Position numbers and translations under genes: made by a program. This document shows, one piece after another, positions 1-8,510 of a stretch of DNA of 64,000 nucleotides. Where the stretch lies: contig NZ_JAUSWB010000001.1 in the NCBI RefSeq assembly GCF_030814955.1, positions 372,001 to 436,000 of the forward strand, written 5' to 3'. This DNA comes from Planomicrobium stackebrandtii. GTDB taxonomy: Bacteria; Bacillota; Bacilli; Bacillales_A; Planococcaceae. The notes beneath the pieces were generated by a model. It saw only the letters and a program-made list of their open reading frames with translations, did not search any database and had not been told where the DNA came from. Each line of letters opens with the position of its first letter. The stretch's first letter is position 1.

Positions 1-25
1 TTGAATTGAGCATCATTCTAAGCAT
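1..25 (-). CDS. panD: Aspartate 1-decarboxylase PanD, first 8 codons only (cut by window edge)
   Basis: Only the first codons are in the window; they read MLRMMLNS, which matches the usual PanD amino terminus (MLR-M-NxKIHRATV in the family). The ATG (25-23) sits inside the last codons of panC, so the two genes overlap by 8 bases, as expected for a translationally coupled panC-panD pair. PanD makes beta-alanine from aspartate, the substrate that PanC joins to pantoate. The call rests on eight residues plus position, so it is good but not certain. Confidence 0.75.
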
Positions 26-866
26 GGTCGAGTTCTCCTTTTGGTTGAAAAATAATATTATCGATCAAACGTGCTTTTTCAAATTGTACAGCAAGTGCCA
101 GGATGGCATCGTTTTGGATAACAGCAGTCAGTGTCGGGTAATCCAACAGCTCGATATAATCGACTTTCCCGGATGTGTGTTCACTCAAGTACTGGGTCAT
201 GGGTTCAATTGGATCCTGCCCCTGCAAAACTAAAGCTCTGCCCATTTCCAGTGCTTTTTTCAAATGAGGTGCCTCATTCCGCTCAGCTGAACTTAAATAA
301 ACATTGCGTGAACTTTTCGCCAGCCCATCCTCTTCCCGCACCGTTTCACCTCTGCGGATCGCCATCGGGAAGTTAAAGTCTGCAACTAAGGATTCGATGA
401 TTGCAAGCTGCTGTGCATCCTTCTGGCCAAAATACGCCAAGTCTGCCTCAGCTAAATGAAACAGCTTGGTGACTACTTTCAGGACGCCGTCAAAATGGCC
501 GGGTCTCTTCGCGCCGCAAAGAACTTCAGCCTGAGCACCCGCACTAATTTTGATTTGGCTTTCACGCGGATACATTTCTTCCACGCCTGGCGCAAAAATA
601 ACATCCGTCCCTGCTCCTTTAGCCAGTTGCTGATCGCGCTCAAGATTTCTCGGATAGCGGTCGAAATCTTCGTTCGGCCCAAATTGAGCCGGATTGACGA
701 AAATACTCATGACCACTTTATCATTTTCCGCCTTGGCTTTTTCAACCAACGATAAATGCCCTTCGTGCAAAAAGCCCATCGTCGGCACCAGGCCGATGGT
801 GTGTCCTGCTCTTTTGGCTTCCTGAACCCATCCTTTCAGTTCGTCCACCGTCTGTAAAATCAACAA
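18..866 (-). CDS. panC: Pantothenate synthetase (pantoate--beta-alanine ligase)
   Basis: Cytoplasmic ligase that joins pantoate and beta-alanine with ATP to give pantothenate. The ATP-binding signature PTMGFLHEGH lies at residues 28-37, followed by FVNPAQFGPNEDF and later GLAKSSRNVYLS, both typical of PanC. I chose the TTG at 866 because AGGAGAG lies 7 bases upstream; it gives 282 residues, close to the usual ~285. An open frame continues upstream without a ribosome site and is not likely coding. The stop overlaps the panD start. panB, usual upstream partner in B. subtilis, is not between this gene and birA; instead there is a ~400-base leader with a terminator-like hairpin. Confidence 0.95.
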   Translation of the reverse strand: MLILQTVDELKGWVQEAKRAGHTIGLVPTMGFLHEGHLSLVEKAKAENDKVVMSIFVNPAQFGPNEDFDRYPRNLERDQQLAKGAGTDVIFAPGVEEMYPRESQIKISAGAQAEVLCGAKRPGHFDGVLKVVTKLFHLAEADLAYFGQKDAQQLAIIESLVADFNFPMAIRRGETVREEDGLAKSSRNVYLSSAERNEAPHLKKALEMGRALVLQGQDPIEPMTQYLSEHTSGKVDYIELLDYPTLTAVIQNDAILALAVQFEKARLIDNIIFQPKGELDHA

Positions 867-899
867 TTCTTTTCTCTCCTCTCGGGAAGAAAACCATAT

Positions 900-932
900 A
901 AAAAGCCCTTCCGCCGAAAAAAAGACAGAAGG
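900..932 (-). terminator. Terminator-like hairpin in the panC leader
   Basis: On the minus strand the arms CCTTCTGTC and GGCGGAAGG (pairing 932-924 with 915-907, with G-U pairs) enclose a T-rich loop and are followed by GCTTTTTAT. It lies about 35 bases upstream of the panC start, so it would act on transcripts heading into panC. A GACAG further upstream (about 970) could pair with the 5' arm as an antiterminator. Either it ends readthrough from birA, or it is an attenuator of panC; the sequence alone cannot decide. Confidence 0.5.
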
Positions 933-1135
933 ACAGTAAATGTGTGTTTGGTTTCCTCCGTCCCTGTCGTGTAAAGTGATCAAGGCAGATCTTGTTGCTA
1001 TGAATTTTGGGTGTATTGCGGTTGTTCGGTGCAGTTCAAAAGCGATACCGCCCGTTAAAAATACTATAACAGAAATCCAGAAAAAAACATATTCTATGCT
1101 TGGTAGTTATGTGAATGGTGGTACGAATAAAGCAC

Positions 1136-1228
1136 TCCATGCGGACAAAGCGCTGAACCTCCTCGTCGCAAGATCCTGCGGGGTCTCATAGATGTCGCTC
1201 CGCTGCTCGCAGGAAGGCGGAGCTGGAT
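1136..1228. repeat. GC-rich intergenic repeat remnant between birA and panC
   Basis: The stretch changes to a GC-rich composition and contains GAGACCCCGCAGGATC and CGACGAGGAGGTTCAGCGC on the minus strand, phrases that I recall as common in intergenic repeats of Bacillales. GCTCCGC and GCGGAGC arms (about 1198-1224) could fold. No protein is supported: the short plus-strand frame across it (940-1191) has no ribosome site. The rest of 867-1272 is the panC leader. Confidence 0.4.
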
Positions 1229-1272
1229 TTTGGAATATCCAACACAGTATATTCAGAACGAAACAGCCCCTT

Positions 1273-2256
1273 CTAGTCCGTCATTTCGATGTCTGCTGAA
1301 TAGATGCCGTGAAGCTTGCCGTCCGCTGTCCGCAATTGCAGGACGCCGTCATCGGTAATTCCTTCTGCAATGCCTTCTAGCGTCTGGTTTGTCATTCTCG
1401 CCCGAACCGGTTGGCCAATGGTGGTTGAATAGCTTTCCCACAAGATTTTCAGCATGCCGAAGCCTTCTTCGATATACATCTGAGTATAAATTTCCATATA
1501 GTACAGCAACGATTGGACGAGTTTTTGGCGGCTTGCCATTTCTCCGCTCTCCATTTTCAATGAAGTTGCAATATCCCGGACTTCCGGGTCAAAATCCTCT
1601 TTTTCCTGATTGATATTCAACCCAATGCCGATGATCAACGCCTGTATGCCGTCAGCGTCTGACTGCAGTTCTGTCAAAATGCCGGTGCATTTTTTGCCAT
1701 TCAGCAAAATGTCATTCGGCCATTTGATTTTCGGCTGCAGCTTAGTCACTTCTTCTATCGCTCTGACGACCGCTACGGCTGTAACCAGTGTAAACTGCGG
1801 TGCTTTTTGAGGCACCACATCCGGCCGCAGGATAATGCTCATCCAGACGCCTTTTCCAGCAGCCGAATCCCATTTCCTGGCCATTCTGCCGCGTCCGGCT
1901 GTCTGGGCCTCTGTCAGCACCACTGTGCCATCTGGAGTGCCTTCCTGTGCCAGCTGATGCGCAATAATTTGAGTTGAGGGGCAGCTTTCAATATAGTCGA
2001 TTTTCTGGCCGATCCGTTTGGTCTTCAATCCCGTTTGAATTGCCAGCGGTTCTAATGTATCCGGAACTGAAACAATGCGGTAGCCTTTTTTCTTGACTGA
2101 TTCAATAGTGTAGCCCTTTTCCTCAAGCTCTTTGATGTGTTTCCAAATAGCGGTTCTGGAAATGCCAAACTCGTCTGCCAAATGCTGGCCAGACACGGCT
2201 TCGCCATTCGCCTCGATCAATCGTTTTGCCAACTTATGTGTGACGGTGATATTCAT
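1273..2256 (-). CDS. birA: Biotin operon repressor / biotin--protein ligase
   Basis: Bifunctional BirA: it activates biotin to biotinyl-AMP, transfers it to the acetyl-CoA carboxylase carrier protein, and represses biotin genes. Residues 5-60 form the winged helix (GISRTAIWKHIKELEEKG). The biotin/ATP loop GRGRMARKWD is at 121-130 and KWPND follows in the ligase core, then a small C-terminal SH3-like part; 327 residues is the full size of the two-domain form. The start overlaps the end of cca by 23 bases, indicating co-transcription with cca and bshA. It should repress biotin operons elsewhere; none is in this window. Confidence 0.96.
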   Translation of the reverse strand: MNITVTHKLAKRLIEANGEAVSGQHLADEFGISRTAIWKHIKELEEKGYTIESVKKKGYRIVSVPDTLEPLAIQTGLKTKRIGQKIDYIESCPSTQIIAHQLAQEGTPDGTVVLTEAQTAGRGRMARKWDSAAGKGVWMSIILRPDVVPQKAPQFTLVTAVAVVRAIEEVTKLQPKIKWPNDILLNGKKCTGILTELQSDADGIQALIIGIGLNINQEKEDFDPEVRDIATSLKMESGEMASRQKLVQSLLYYMEIYTQMYIEEGFGMLKILWESYSTTIGQPVRARMTNQTLEGIAEGITDDGVLQLRTADGKLHGIYSADIEMTD

Positions 2257-3367
2257 GGAGAAACCAGTCCTTTATGAGTTCTTTGTCGTTCTCTAATTCT
2301 CCGTAAACAATCTTTTTTTCCAACTTTTCGAGCCAGGTCTTGAGCCACGGACCCGAACGATCCCCGCTCCACCGCATCAAATCCAGGCCGCTTGCTGCAA
2401 GGTCGGACTTTGACTGAATAGGCAACCGCTTTTTGGCTGCTGCAGGATCCAGCATTTTACTCCTAGCATGTGAAGCCATCTCCAATTGGTCGATCGAATA
2501 TTGATAAAATGTCCATTGGTCCCAGAATTCAAGCTTTGCTAATTCCAGACTCTTTTCTATGAGCCGCTTTTCTTCATTGGAAAACCGGTAATCCCTAACT
2601 TCTGAAAACGGCTGGTTTTGCTTATGCAGCAAATAGAACCAGCCATAGACGGATTTTCCGGTTGGATGGTAAAGCGTCCAGTCGGTTTCGAAAAGGAAAC
2701 CTGCCGGCAGAAAAGCAGTCAGATTGCTAGTCTTTAAGTATGCCATGCTTTTTTGGGTATTCGGATTGGCAAATATCTTATCCAGCTCCGCCTTTAGCCG
2801 CTCGACAGCAATTGTACGGATCAACGGTGCATGGCGTTGAATCGAGTGAACGGTATTTTCTTCAATCACAAAATCCAGCTGGCCGGAAAACCGCACCGCT
2901 CTCAGCATGCGCAGCGCGTCTTCTTGAAAGCGCTGATCCGGATCCCCAACTGCTCGAATAATCTGTTTTTTAAGATCGTCTTTTCCGCCGAATGGATCGA
3001 TAATGTCCAGTTGTTCAGTCATCGCCATCGCATTGATGGTGAAGTCGCGGCGCATTAAATCTTCTTCAAGCGATTGAACAAACTCGACCGAATCTGGCCG
3101 GCGGTTATCGGAATAGCTTCCATCCGTCCGAAACGTTGTCACTTCGATTCCTTCACCATCCAATAGCACCAGCACGGTCCCGTGTTCAATTCCCGTATCG
3201 ACCGTACGTTTAAAAAGGGCTTTAACCTGATGAGGTGAGGCTGAAGAAGCGACATCAACATCTTGGGGTATTTTGCCCAATTGAAAATCACGCACCGCTC
3301 CACCTACCATATAAGCCTGAAAGCCCGCCTCTTTTAACGTTTCAATCACTTTGATTGCTGTTTTCAT
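2234..3367 (-). CDS. cca: CCA tRNA nucleotidyltransferase
   Basis: Adds or repairs the CCA 3' end of tRNAs without a template. The class II nucleotidyltransferase head has GGAVRD at 22-27 and the metal-binding D36-V37-D38; [11 protein letters not shown] follows, and [18 protein letters not shown] marks the neck. The helical body and tail complete 377 residues, close to the B. subtilis enzyme (about 397). The ATG overlaps the bshA stop as ATGA, and its 3' end overlaps birA, so bshA-cca-birA look translationally coupled. Confidence 0.95.
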   Translation of the reverse strand: MKTAIKVIETLKEAGFQAYMVGGAVRDFQLGKIPQDVDVASSASPHQVKALFKRTVDTGIEHGTVLVLLDGEGIEVTTFRTDGSYSDNRRPDSVEFVQSLEEDLMRRDFTINAMAMTEQLDIIDPFGGKDDLKKQIIRAVGDPDQRFQEDALRMLRAVRFSGQLDFVIEENTVHSIQRHAPLIRTIAVERLKAELDKIFANPNTQKSMAYLKTSNLTAFLPAGFLFETDWTLYHPTGKSVYGWFYLLHKQNQPFSEVRDYRFSNEEKRLIEKSLELAKLEFWDQWTFYQYSIDQLEMASHARSKMLDPAAAKKRLPIQSKSDLAASGLDLMRWSGDRSGPWLKTWLEKLEKKIVYGELENDKELIKDWFLHEYHRHT

Positions 3368-4506
3368 TTTTCTTCATTCCTTGTCAGCAATTGTTCGTAT
3401 AATCCTTCGTATTGTTCCAATATTTTAGAGGAATGAAAACGTTCAGATACCGTCTTTAATGCTCCTTGCCGCAAATTTTGCAGCAACACTCTATCGCTGA
3501 GCATGGCGACTGCGTTCGCGGCAGCCTGCTGCGTGTCGCCCAACTCAACCAGATATCCGTTGACACCAGGCTCGATAATTTCGGGCATCCCGCCGATGTT
3601 TGCGCCGATTACCGGAACGCCGCATGCCATGGCTTCCAGCAATACCAGGCCAAATGCTTCTTTCTCAGACAACAGGAGCTTGATGTCACTGATGTTATAA
3701 AACTCGGCAACGCCGTCACGCTTGCCTAGAAACAGCACATGGTCATTCAGTCCGAGATCGCGTACCTGCTGGATGATCCGTCCCATTTCCGGTCCGTCCC
3801 CCACCAATAATAACTTGCAGGGGAGCTGTTTATGAGCCAGTGCAAACGTCTCTACAACATCATGCACACGTTTGACGTTCCTGAAATTCGAAACGTGGAT
3901 CATCACTTTTTCATCGGCATCAATACCTAACTCTGCTTTTAACTCCGCAGAATCCTTTTGGAAATATTCTCTTTCATCAACAAAGTTATAAACAGTTTCG
4001 ATGGTTTGATCAGGTTTGATCAAGTCATAGGTCTGGTCCCTCAATGAATCTGAAACCGCAGTGACGATATCCGATTTTTCAATGCCGTAGCGGATTGCTT
4101 CTTTTAATGAAGAATCAGACCCCAAAACAGTAATATCGGTCCCGTGCAACGTTGTCACGATGCCGATATTAGAGCCTGCCATGTCGCGTCCGAGAATGGC
4201 GCAAACGGCATGCGGTATCGCATAATGGACATGCATCAAATCCAGTTCTTCGTTTTTGATCACTTCTGCAATTTTTGTAGCCAAGGCAATATCATATGGC
4301 GCATACTGAAAAACTGAATACGTATTGACTTCCACCTGATGGCTGAAAATATTGGCATAGGTCTTATTCAAACGAAAAGGGGTGCTTGACGTGATAAAAT
4401 GCACTTCATGCCCTTTTTCTGCCAGCATTTTCCCTAGTTCTGTGGCAATAACACCCGACCCTCCAACTGTTGGATAGCAGGTGATGCCAATTTTCATTTT
4501 CCGCAC
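3364..4506 (-). CDS. bshA: Bacillithiol biosynthesis glycosyltransferase BshA
   Basis: First step of bacillithiol synthesis: joins N-acetylglucosamine from UDP-GlcNAc to L-malate. GT4-type glycosyltransferase with [19 protein letters not shown] near the amino end, [11 protein letters not shown] and the nucleotide-sugar signature [19 protein letters not shown] in the C-terminal half. The GTG at 4506 is preferred because AGGAGAG stands 7 bases before it; an ATG three codons later is possible. It follows mgsA directly. In B. subtilis the deacetylase bshB1 lies between mgsA and bshA, but here only 11 bases separate them. ypdA at 31983-32951 encodes the matching disulfide reductase. Confidence 0.95.
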   Translation of the reverse strand: MRKMKIGITCYPTVGGSGVIATELGKMLAEKGHEVHFITSSTPFRLNKTYANIFSHQVEVNTYSVFQYAPYDIALATKIAEVIKNEELDLMHVHYAIPHAVCAILGRDMAGSNIGIVTTLHGTDITVLGSDSSLKEAIRYGIEKSDIVTAVSDSLRDQTYDLIKPDQTIETVYNFVDEREYFQKDSAELKAELGIDADEKVMIHVSNFRNVKRVHDVVETFALAHKQLPCKLLLVGDGPEMGRIIQQVRDLGLNDHVLFLGKRDGVAEFYNISDIKLLLSEKEAFGLVLLEAMACGVPVIGANIGGMPEIIEPGVNGYLVELGDTQQAAANAVAMLSDRVLLQNLRQGALKTVSERFHSSKILEQYEGLYEQLLTRNEEK

Positions 4507-4517
4507 AATGTTCTCTC

Positions 4518-4922
4518 CTATCCTCTTCGTTCTCCGATCAAACGCCAGTCGACAAAGCCCTCTTCCAAGCCTTTCAAAAGAACTTCAGCGGTTCCCATAT
4601 TGGTAGCCAGCGGAATGCCATAAACATCGCACAAACGAATCAATGCGGTCACATCAGGCTCATGCGGCTGAGCAGTCAAAGGATCCCGGAAAAAGATGAC
4701 CATATCCATCTGGTTCTGTGCGATCATCGCACCAATTTGCTGATCGCCTCCAAGAGGGCCGGATTGGAAGCGGATGACCGGCAATCCGGTTCCATCAATA
4801 ACCCGTTGTCCAGTTGTTCCAGTAGCATACAGCGTATGCTGTGCCAGTATCGGCTGATAAGCTGTGACAAATTGGATCAGGTCGTCTTTTTTTCGATCAT
4901 GGGCAATCAAAGCGATTTTCAT
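4518..4922 (-). CDS. mgsA: Methylglyoxal synthase
   Basis: Converts dihydroxyacetone phosphate to methylglyoxal and phosphate, a bypass of lower glycolysis when phosphate is short. The 134-residue protein has the full signature: GTTGQ (phosphate binding) at about 35-39, [13 protein letters not shown] at 55-67 with the catalytic Asp in GGD, and [14 protein letters not shown]. Length equals the family norm. It lies between dapB (13 bases upstream) and bshA (11 bases downstream) in one minus-strand run. Confidence 0.96.
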   Translation of the reverse strand: MKIALIAHDRKKDDLIQFVTAYQPILAQHTLYATGTTGQRVIDGTGLPVIRFQSGPLGGDQQIGAMIAQNQMDMVIFFRDPLTAQPHEPDVTALIRLCDVYGIPLATNMGTAEVLLKGLEEGFVDWRLIGERRG

Positions 4923-4935
4923 AATATCTTCCCCT

Positions 4936-5736
4936 TTAAACGATTATATGTTCCAAACCATAAATAAGTTCTTCTTTTTCCATAACGGTTTTAATGGATA
5001 ATACTACGCCGGACATAAAGGAACCGCGGTTAAATGAATCATGGCGCAGCGTCAGCAGCTGTCCATCTCCTCCGAGCAAAACCTGCTGATGGGCTACGAG
5101 CCCGGGCAAACGGACACTGTGGATGCGCATCCCATCATAATTGGCACCCCTTGCACCAGGAATGGTTTCCTTTTCGCGGACATGCCCTTGTTCATGAATC
5201 GGCCGCTCCTGCGAAATTAAATGGGCTGTCTTCATTGCAGTTCCGGATGGAGCATCCAATTTTTGGTCATGGTGCATCTCAATAATCTCGATATCCGGCA
5301 AATACTTGGCTGCCTGCTCGGCAAACTTCATCATCAACACAGCACCAACCGCAAAATTCGGTGCGATGATGCAGCCGATTTTCGAATTTCTTGACAGAGC
5401 TGTCAATTCTTCAAGCTCTTCATCTGAAAAGCCGGTCGTTCCAACAACCGGACGAATCTTCAATTCCAAAGCATGTTTTGTATGGTCATAGACAAATTCC
5501 GGAGTGGTCAGATCAACCAGCACATCCGGTTGGGTTTTTGAATGGAGTTCTTTCAGATCGAGAAAGATAGGCGCTGTAAAGTCAGCTGGAAATAAATTAG
5601 TGTCAGCTAACGTCTTTCCAACTTCTTTATAATCCAGAACAGAGACCAGTTCCATTTCCGGATTGTTCATTACTGTATGTACGGCTTCTTTGCCCATCTT
5701 CCCTCTTGCTCCTGCAATTGCTACGCGAATTGTCAT
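4936..5736 (-). CDS. dapB: 4-hydroxy-tetrahydrodipicolinate reductase
   Basis: NAD(P)H-dependent reductase of the lysine/diaminopimelate pathway. The Rossmann motif GARGKMG is at residues 9-15, followed by VVGTTGFS, and the substrate-binding signature [16 protein letters not shown] took the ATG at 5736, which has GGATGGAG just upstream and overlaps the stop of the preceding gene as ATGA; an upstream TTG at 5760 would add eight residues without support. The product is 266 residues, the usual size. lysA, the last step of the same pathway, is at 51002-52324. Confidence 0.96.
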   Translation of the reverse strand: MTIRVAIAGARGKMGKEAVHTVMNNPEMELVSVLDYKEVGKTLADTNLFPADFTAPIFLDLKELHSKTQPDVLVDLTTPEFVYDHTKHALELKIRPVVGTTGFSDEELEELTALSRNSKIGCIIAPNFAVGAVLMMKFAEQAAKYLPDIEIIEMHHDQKLDAPSGTAMKTAHLISQERPIHEQGHVREKETIPGARGANYDGMRIHSVRLPGLVAHQQVLLGGDGQLLTLRHDSFNRGSFMSGVVLSIKTVMEKEELIYGLEHIIV

Positions 5737-6071
5737 TTGTCTCCATCCTTTCGTGTCCAACGGTTTTTGTCCCTGGTAGTGAATTTAGCCATTACCCGGT
5801 CATGTGCCTGCGCCAAATCGATGTCCATTGAGTTTGCCATGCAAATCAATACGAACAAGACATCTCCCATTTCTTCTTCGATGCTATTTTCAGTTTCCGA
5901 ACTTTTCTTTTTCTTCGGTCCGTATTCGTGCATCACTTCTCTGGAAAGTTCACCCAGTTCCTCGGTCATACGAGCCATCATTTCCATTGGCTGAAAATAG
6001 CCCTCTTTGAATTGCCCAATATAATCGTCAACATCCTGCTGCAATTGTTTCATGGATTTTTCTCCGTTCAT
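5733..6071 (-). CDS. ypjD: MazG-like nucleotide pyrophosphohydrolase (YpjD type)
   Basis: Small all-alpha NTP pyrophosphohydrolase that probably removes non-canonical nucleoside triphosphates. The metal-binding pattern EELGELSREV followed by EEEMGDVLFVL is plain. I chose ATG 6071 (MNGEKSMKQL) because GAGGAG is 9 bases upstream; a TTG seven codons earlier lies on top of that ribosome site. The product is 112 residues, matching B. subtilis YpjD from memory. The stop overlaps the dapB ATG, so it is the first gene of a ypjD-dapB-mgsA-bshA-cca-birA run. Confidence 0.88.
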   Translation of the reverse strand: MNGEKSMKQLQQDVDDYIGQFKEGYFQPMEMMARMTEELGELSREVMHEYGPKKKKSSETENSIEEEMGDVLFVLICMANSMDIDLAQAHDRVMAKFTTRDKNRWTRKDGDK

Positions 6072-6113
6072 GCCATCACACTCCTCAGTCAATCGTAAAG
6101 AAAACTGGTGATG

Positions 6114-6142
6114 TTGTCAAAATACTATAATTAAACGATAAT
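6114..6142 (+). promoter_or_regulatory. Sigma-A type promoter for the YitT-family gene
   Basis: TTGTCA (6114-6119) and GATAAT (6137-6142) are separated by exactly 17 bases, about 35 bases before the ribosome site of the downstream gene. Each hexamer is close to the vegetative consensus. It fires away from the divergent ypjD run. Confidence 0.65.
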
Positions 6143-6178
6143 ACAGAAGGTTATATTTACGAAAGGAGCTTAGCTGAA

Positions 6179-7045
6179 TTGAAAGAACTGAAAATCAAAA
6201 ACATATTTTTTATTCTGTTGGGTGCAGCGATTTATAGTTTCGGCTTTGTCCATTTCAACATCCAAAATGAATTGGGGGAAGGCGGATTTGCCGGCATTAC
6301 GTTGATTTTGTATTTTTTATTCCATTGGGACCCGGCATTGATGAATCTGCTGCTGAATATCCCTTTGTTTTTCGTTGGCTGGAAACTGCTGGGCAGAAAA
6401 GTGTTTCTTTATACCATCATCGGCACAGTAGCGGTCTCCGTATTTCTGAAGATTTTCCTGATTTACGAAATTCAAATCAATTTGCAGGATGACCTTTTCC
6501 TGGCAGCCTTGTTTGCCGGTGTTTTTGTCGGAGTCGGCCTCGGCATTATCTTTCGTTTTGGCGGGACTACAGGAGGGGTTGATATCCTCGCACGCCTTGC
6601 GCAAAAATACATCGGCTGGAGCATGGGCAAAACAATGTTCATGTTCGATGCGGCCGTTATCATGCTGTCCTGGCTGACATTCCTCGATCATCGTTCAATG
6701 ATGTATACATTGGTTGCTGTTTTTGTCGGCGCTCGTGTCATTGATTTTGTTCAGGAAGGCGCATATGCAGGACGGGGTGCGTTGATCATCTCAAACTCCC
6801 AGGAAGAAATCGCCAGCCGGATTGCGATCGAGATGGACCGGGGCATTACAATTCTTCGCGGCTATGGCCATTTTACCAAAGAAGAACGTGAAGTCTTGTA
6901 CTGTGTCGTTGCGAGAAATGAGATTGTTCGTTTAAAGAACATCATCAACTCCGTTGATCCCCATGCATTTGTTTCCTTGATGGAAGTCCATGATGTGATG
7001 GGCGAAGGGTTTACCCTTGATGAACAAAAAAGGCCCATTGGCTGA
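6179..7045 (+). CDS. ypjC: YitT-family membrane protein (YpjC-like, DUF161 plus DUF2179)
   Basis: Polytopic membrane protein of unknown function. The first ~185 residues hold about five to six hydrophobic segments, with the family-typical GFVHFNIQNELGEGGFAG near the start and FGGTTGGVDILARL in the middle. The last ~90 residues form the soluble DUF2179 domain (RGITILRGYGHFTKEEREVL). The start is TTG 6179, placed by AAAGGAG 10 bases upstream. It is one of few plus-strand genes here and ends at a strong bidirectional terminator. Role unknown; substrate export has been guessed for the family but nothing here tests it. Confidence 0.88.
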   Translation: MKELKIKNIFFILLGAAIYSFGFVHFNIQNELGEGGFAGITLILYFLFHWDPALMNLLLNIPLFFVGWKLLGRKVFLYTIIGTVAVSVFLKIFLIYEIQINLQDDLFLAALFAGVFVGVGLGIIFRFGGTTGGVDILARLAQKYIGWSMGKTMFMFDAAVIMLSWLTFLDHRSMMYTLVAVFVGARVIDFVQEGAYAGRGALIISNSQEEIASRIAIEMDRGITILRGYGHFTKEEREVLYCVVARNEIVRLKNIINSVDPHAFVSLMEVHDVMGEGFTLDEQKRPIG

Positions 7046-7066
7046 TTCAAAGCAAAAATGAACATA

Positions 7067-7100
7067 GAAAAAACGGCCCGTTGATCGGGCCGTTTTTTTT
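7067..7100. terminator. Bidirectional terminator between ypjC and the YugP-type gene
   Basis: ACGGCCCG (7073-7080) and CGGGCCGT (7086-7093) form a perfect 8-bp stem with a 5-base loop, flanked by an A-run on the left and eight Ts on the right. It therefore works for both convergent genes. The T-run runs into the stop codon of the minus-strand gene. Confidence 0.92.
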
Positions 7101-7782
7101 ACGAACGGTTCATGCTTGTGTAAATGAGAATTAAACGTGCCAGTTCCAAAACTGCGACTGCAGTTGCTGCAACATAGGTCATTGCGGCTGCACTCAGCAC
7201 TTTTTTCGCGTGGCGCTCTTCTTCATTTCGGATAATGTTATGTGACAGCAACTGGTCCATAGCACGGCTGGAAGCATTGAACTCAACCGGCAATGTGACT
7301 AATTGGAAAACCACACCGGCTGCCAAAAGGATAATCCCGATCAATAGCGCTCCACTCCAGGCGGAGAAAAAGCCGATCATGATGAAAACCCATGACATAT
7401 TCGATGAAATGTTGACAATCGGCACTAAACGATGGCGAAGGCGCAAGAACGAATAGTCCTCGGCATCCTGAATCGCATGCCCAACTTCGTGAGCCGCTAC
7501 TGCGGTCCCTGCGACCGACGCTTCGTGGTAATTGTGGCTGCTGAGTGCCACAACTTTGGTCAATGGATTATAGTGATCGCTAAGCATACCGCGGCTTTCT
7601 ACTATTTTAACATCCTGAAGGTTATTGGCATCCAAAATAATGCGAGCTACCTGTGCCCCAGTATGGCCAGAAGTAGAGCGGACTTTTGAATATTTTTTGT
7701 ATGTTCGTTTTAATTTAAACTGTGCCCAAATCGGGATGATCAGCAAAAGGATAAAATATAAGATATAGCCACCGAAATCCAT
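7099..7782 (-). CDS. Neutral zinc metallopeptidase, YugP family (membrane)
   Basis: Predicted membrane zinc peptidase. The zinc motif HEVGH is at residues 98-102, preceded by SSHNYHEASVAGTAVAA, and several hydrophobic segments (1-21, about 120-165, about 200-222) anchor it. The 227-residue length fits the YugP family. It lies between ypjA and the YitT-family gene, where B. subtilis carries ypjB, so this is a local difference in gene order. It ends on a shared bidirectional terminator. Substrate not known. Confidence 0.85.
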   Translation of the reverse strand: MDFGGYILYFILLLIIPIWAQFKLKRTYKKYSKVRSTSGHTGAQVARIILDANNLQDVKIVESRGMLSDHYNPLTKVVALSSHNYHEASVAGTAVAAHEVGHAIQDAEDYSFLRLRHRLVPIVNISSNMSWVFIMIGFFSAWSGALLIGIILLAAGVVFQLVTLPVEFNASSRAMDQLLSHNIIRNEEERHAKKVLSAAAMTYVAATAVAVLELARLILIYTSMNRS

Positions 7783-7837
7783 GTGTAAATCAACACCTCT
7801 TTCTTTTTGCTTTATAGCTTTATTTTACTTGGCTTAG

Positions 7838-8449
7838 TCAACTATGGTCAACTAAAACGGATTGCGATCGGTTCAGATGAGCAACAAAAAAGGCGAAACT
7901 GACACAAGCAATCGACAACCAAAATGTAAAGTAGCCGATGTGGCTGCTGTATTCACTCAATGTACTGTAGATTGGCATCTGTCCGTAGACATAATCGATT
8001 ACATCATTGTGCAAAGTCCATACGGCAGTCAAAGCAACAGCCAGCCAGCCAAAGCGATAATGTTCGATATAGAGAACTGCCTGAAGCGCCATAGCAAAAT
8101 GAGATCCAATCAGCATCCAGCCTATTAAGCCAATTGAACCGGTTTCCCAAAGCGTCAGCAAATTCATGACAACTGCCCATAAGCCATATTTGATCAGCGT
8201 CACAAATGCCAAGGCTTCAAGTACTCGACTCCGTTTACCAAAAATCCACAGCCCTAAGACAATCGTGAAAAAAAGACTTGCGGTCGGGCTATCGGGGACA
8301 AAGATTAAGAAGATCGGCTCCGTTATTGCCAACTGCCAGCCATACCATATGTATCCGTATATTGTTCCACCCAAGTTGACAAAAAACAATAAAATTAAAA
8401 ATGGCCGATACATCAGCCAGGCAGAAATTTTAATCGCGAAGGATTGCAT
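7838..8449 (-). CDS. ypjA: DUF1405 membrane protein YpjA
   Basis: 203-residue protein with about six hydrophobic segments and short loops. The sequence FVNLGGTIYGYIWYGWQL near the start and YIEHYRFGW in the middle fit my memory of the YpjA/DUF1405 family, which sits next to qcrABC in Bacillales. It starts at ATG 8449 with AAAGGAAG upstream and is separated from qcrC by a terminator, so it is probably a separate transcript. Function unknown; proximity to the cytochrome bc genes suggests, but does not show, a respiratory link. Confidence 0.8.
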   Translation of the reverse strand: MQSFAIKISAWLMYRPFLILLFFVNLGGTIYGYIWYGWQLAITEPIFLIFVPDSPTASLFFTIVLGLWIFGKRSRVLEALAFVTLIKYGLWAVVMNLLTLWETGSIGLIGWMLIGSHFAMALQAVLYIEHYRFGWLAVALTAVWTLHNDVIDYVYGQMPIYSTLSEYSSHIGYFTFWLSIACVSFAFFVAHLNRSQSVLVDHS

Positions 8450-8471
8450 TATTATCTTCCTTTCAGGGTAG

Positions 8472-8500
8472 AAAAAAAGAGCCGGTTTCCCGGCTCTTTT
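8472..8500. terminator. Terminator after qcrC
   Basis: GAGCCGG (8479-8485) and CCGGCTC (8490-8496) pair around a 4-base loop. Reading the minus strand, the stem is followed by seven Ts, closing the qcrABC transcript; Ts also follow on the plus strand. Confidence 0.88.
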
Positions 8501-8510
8501 CTACTTTTTA

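Noticed and set aside
867..1110. T-box leader for panC
   Set aside because: The conserved T-box sequence (GGGTGGAACCGCG-like) is not found on the minus strand.
940..1191. 83-residue plus-strand reading frame between panC and birA
   Set aside because: No ribosome site, crosses the panC leader and a GC-rich repeat, and has no recognisable protein features.
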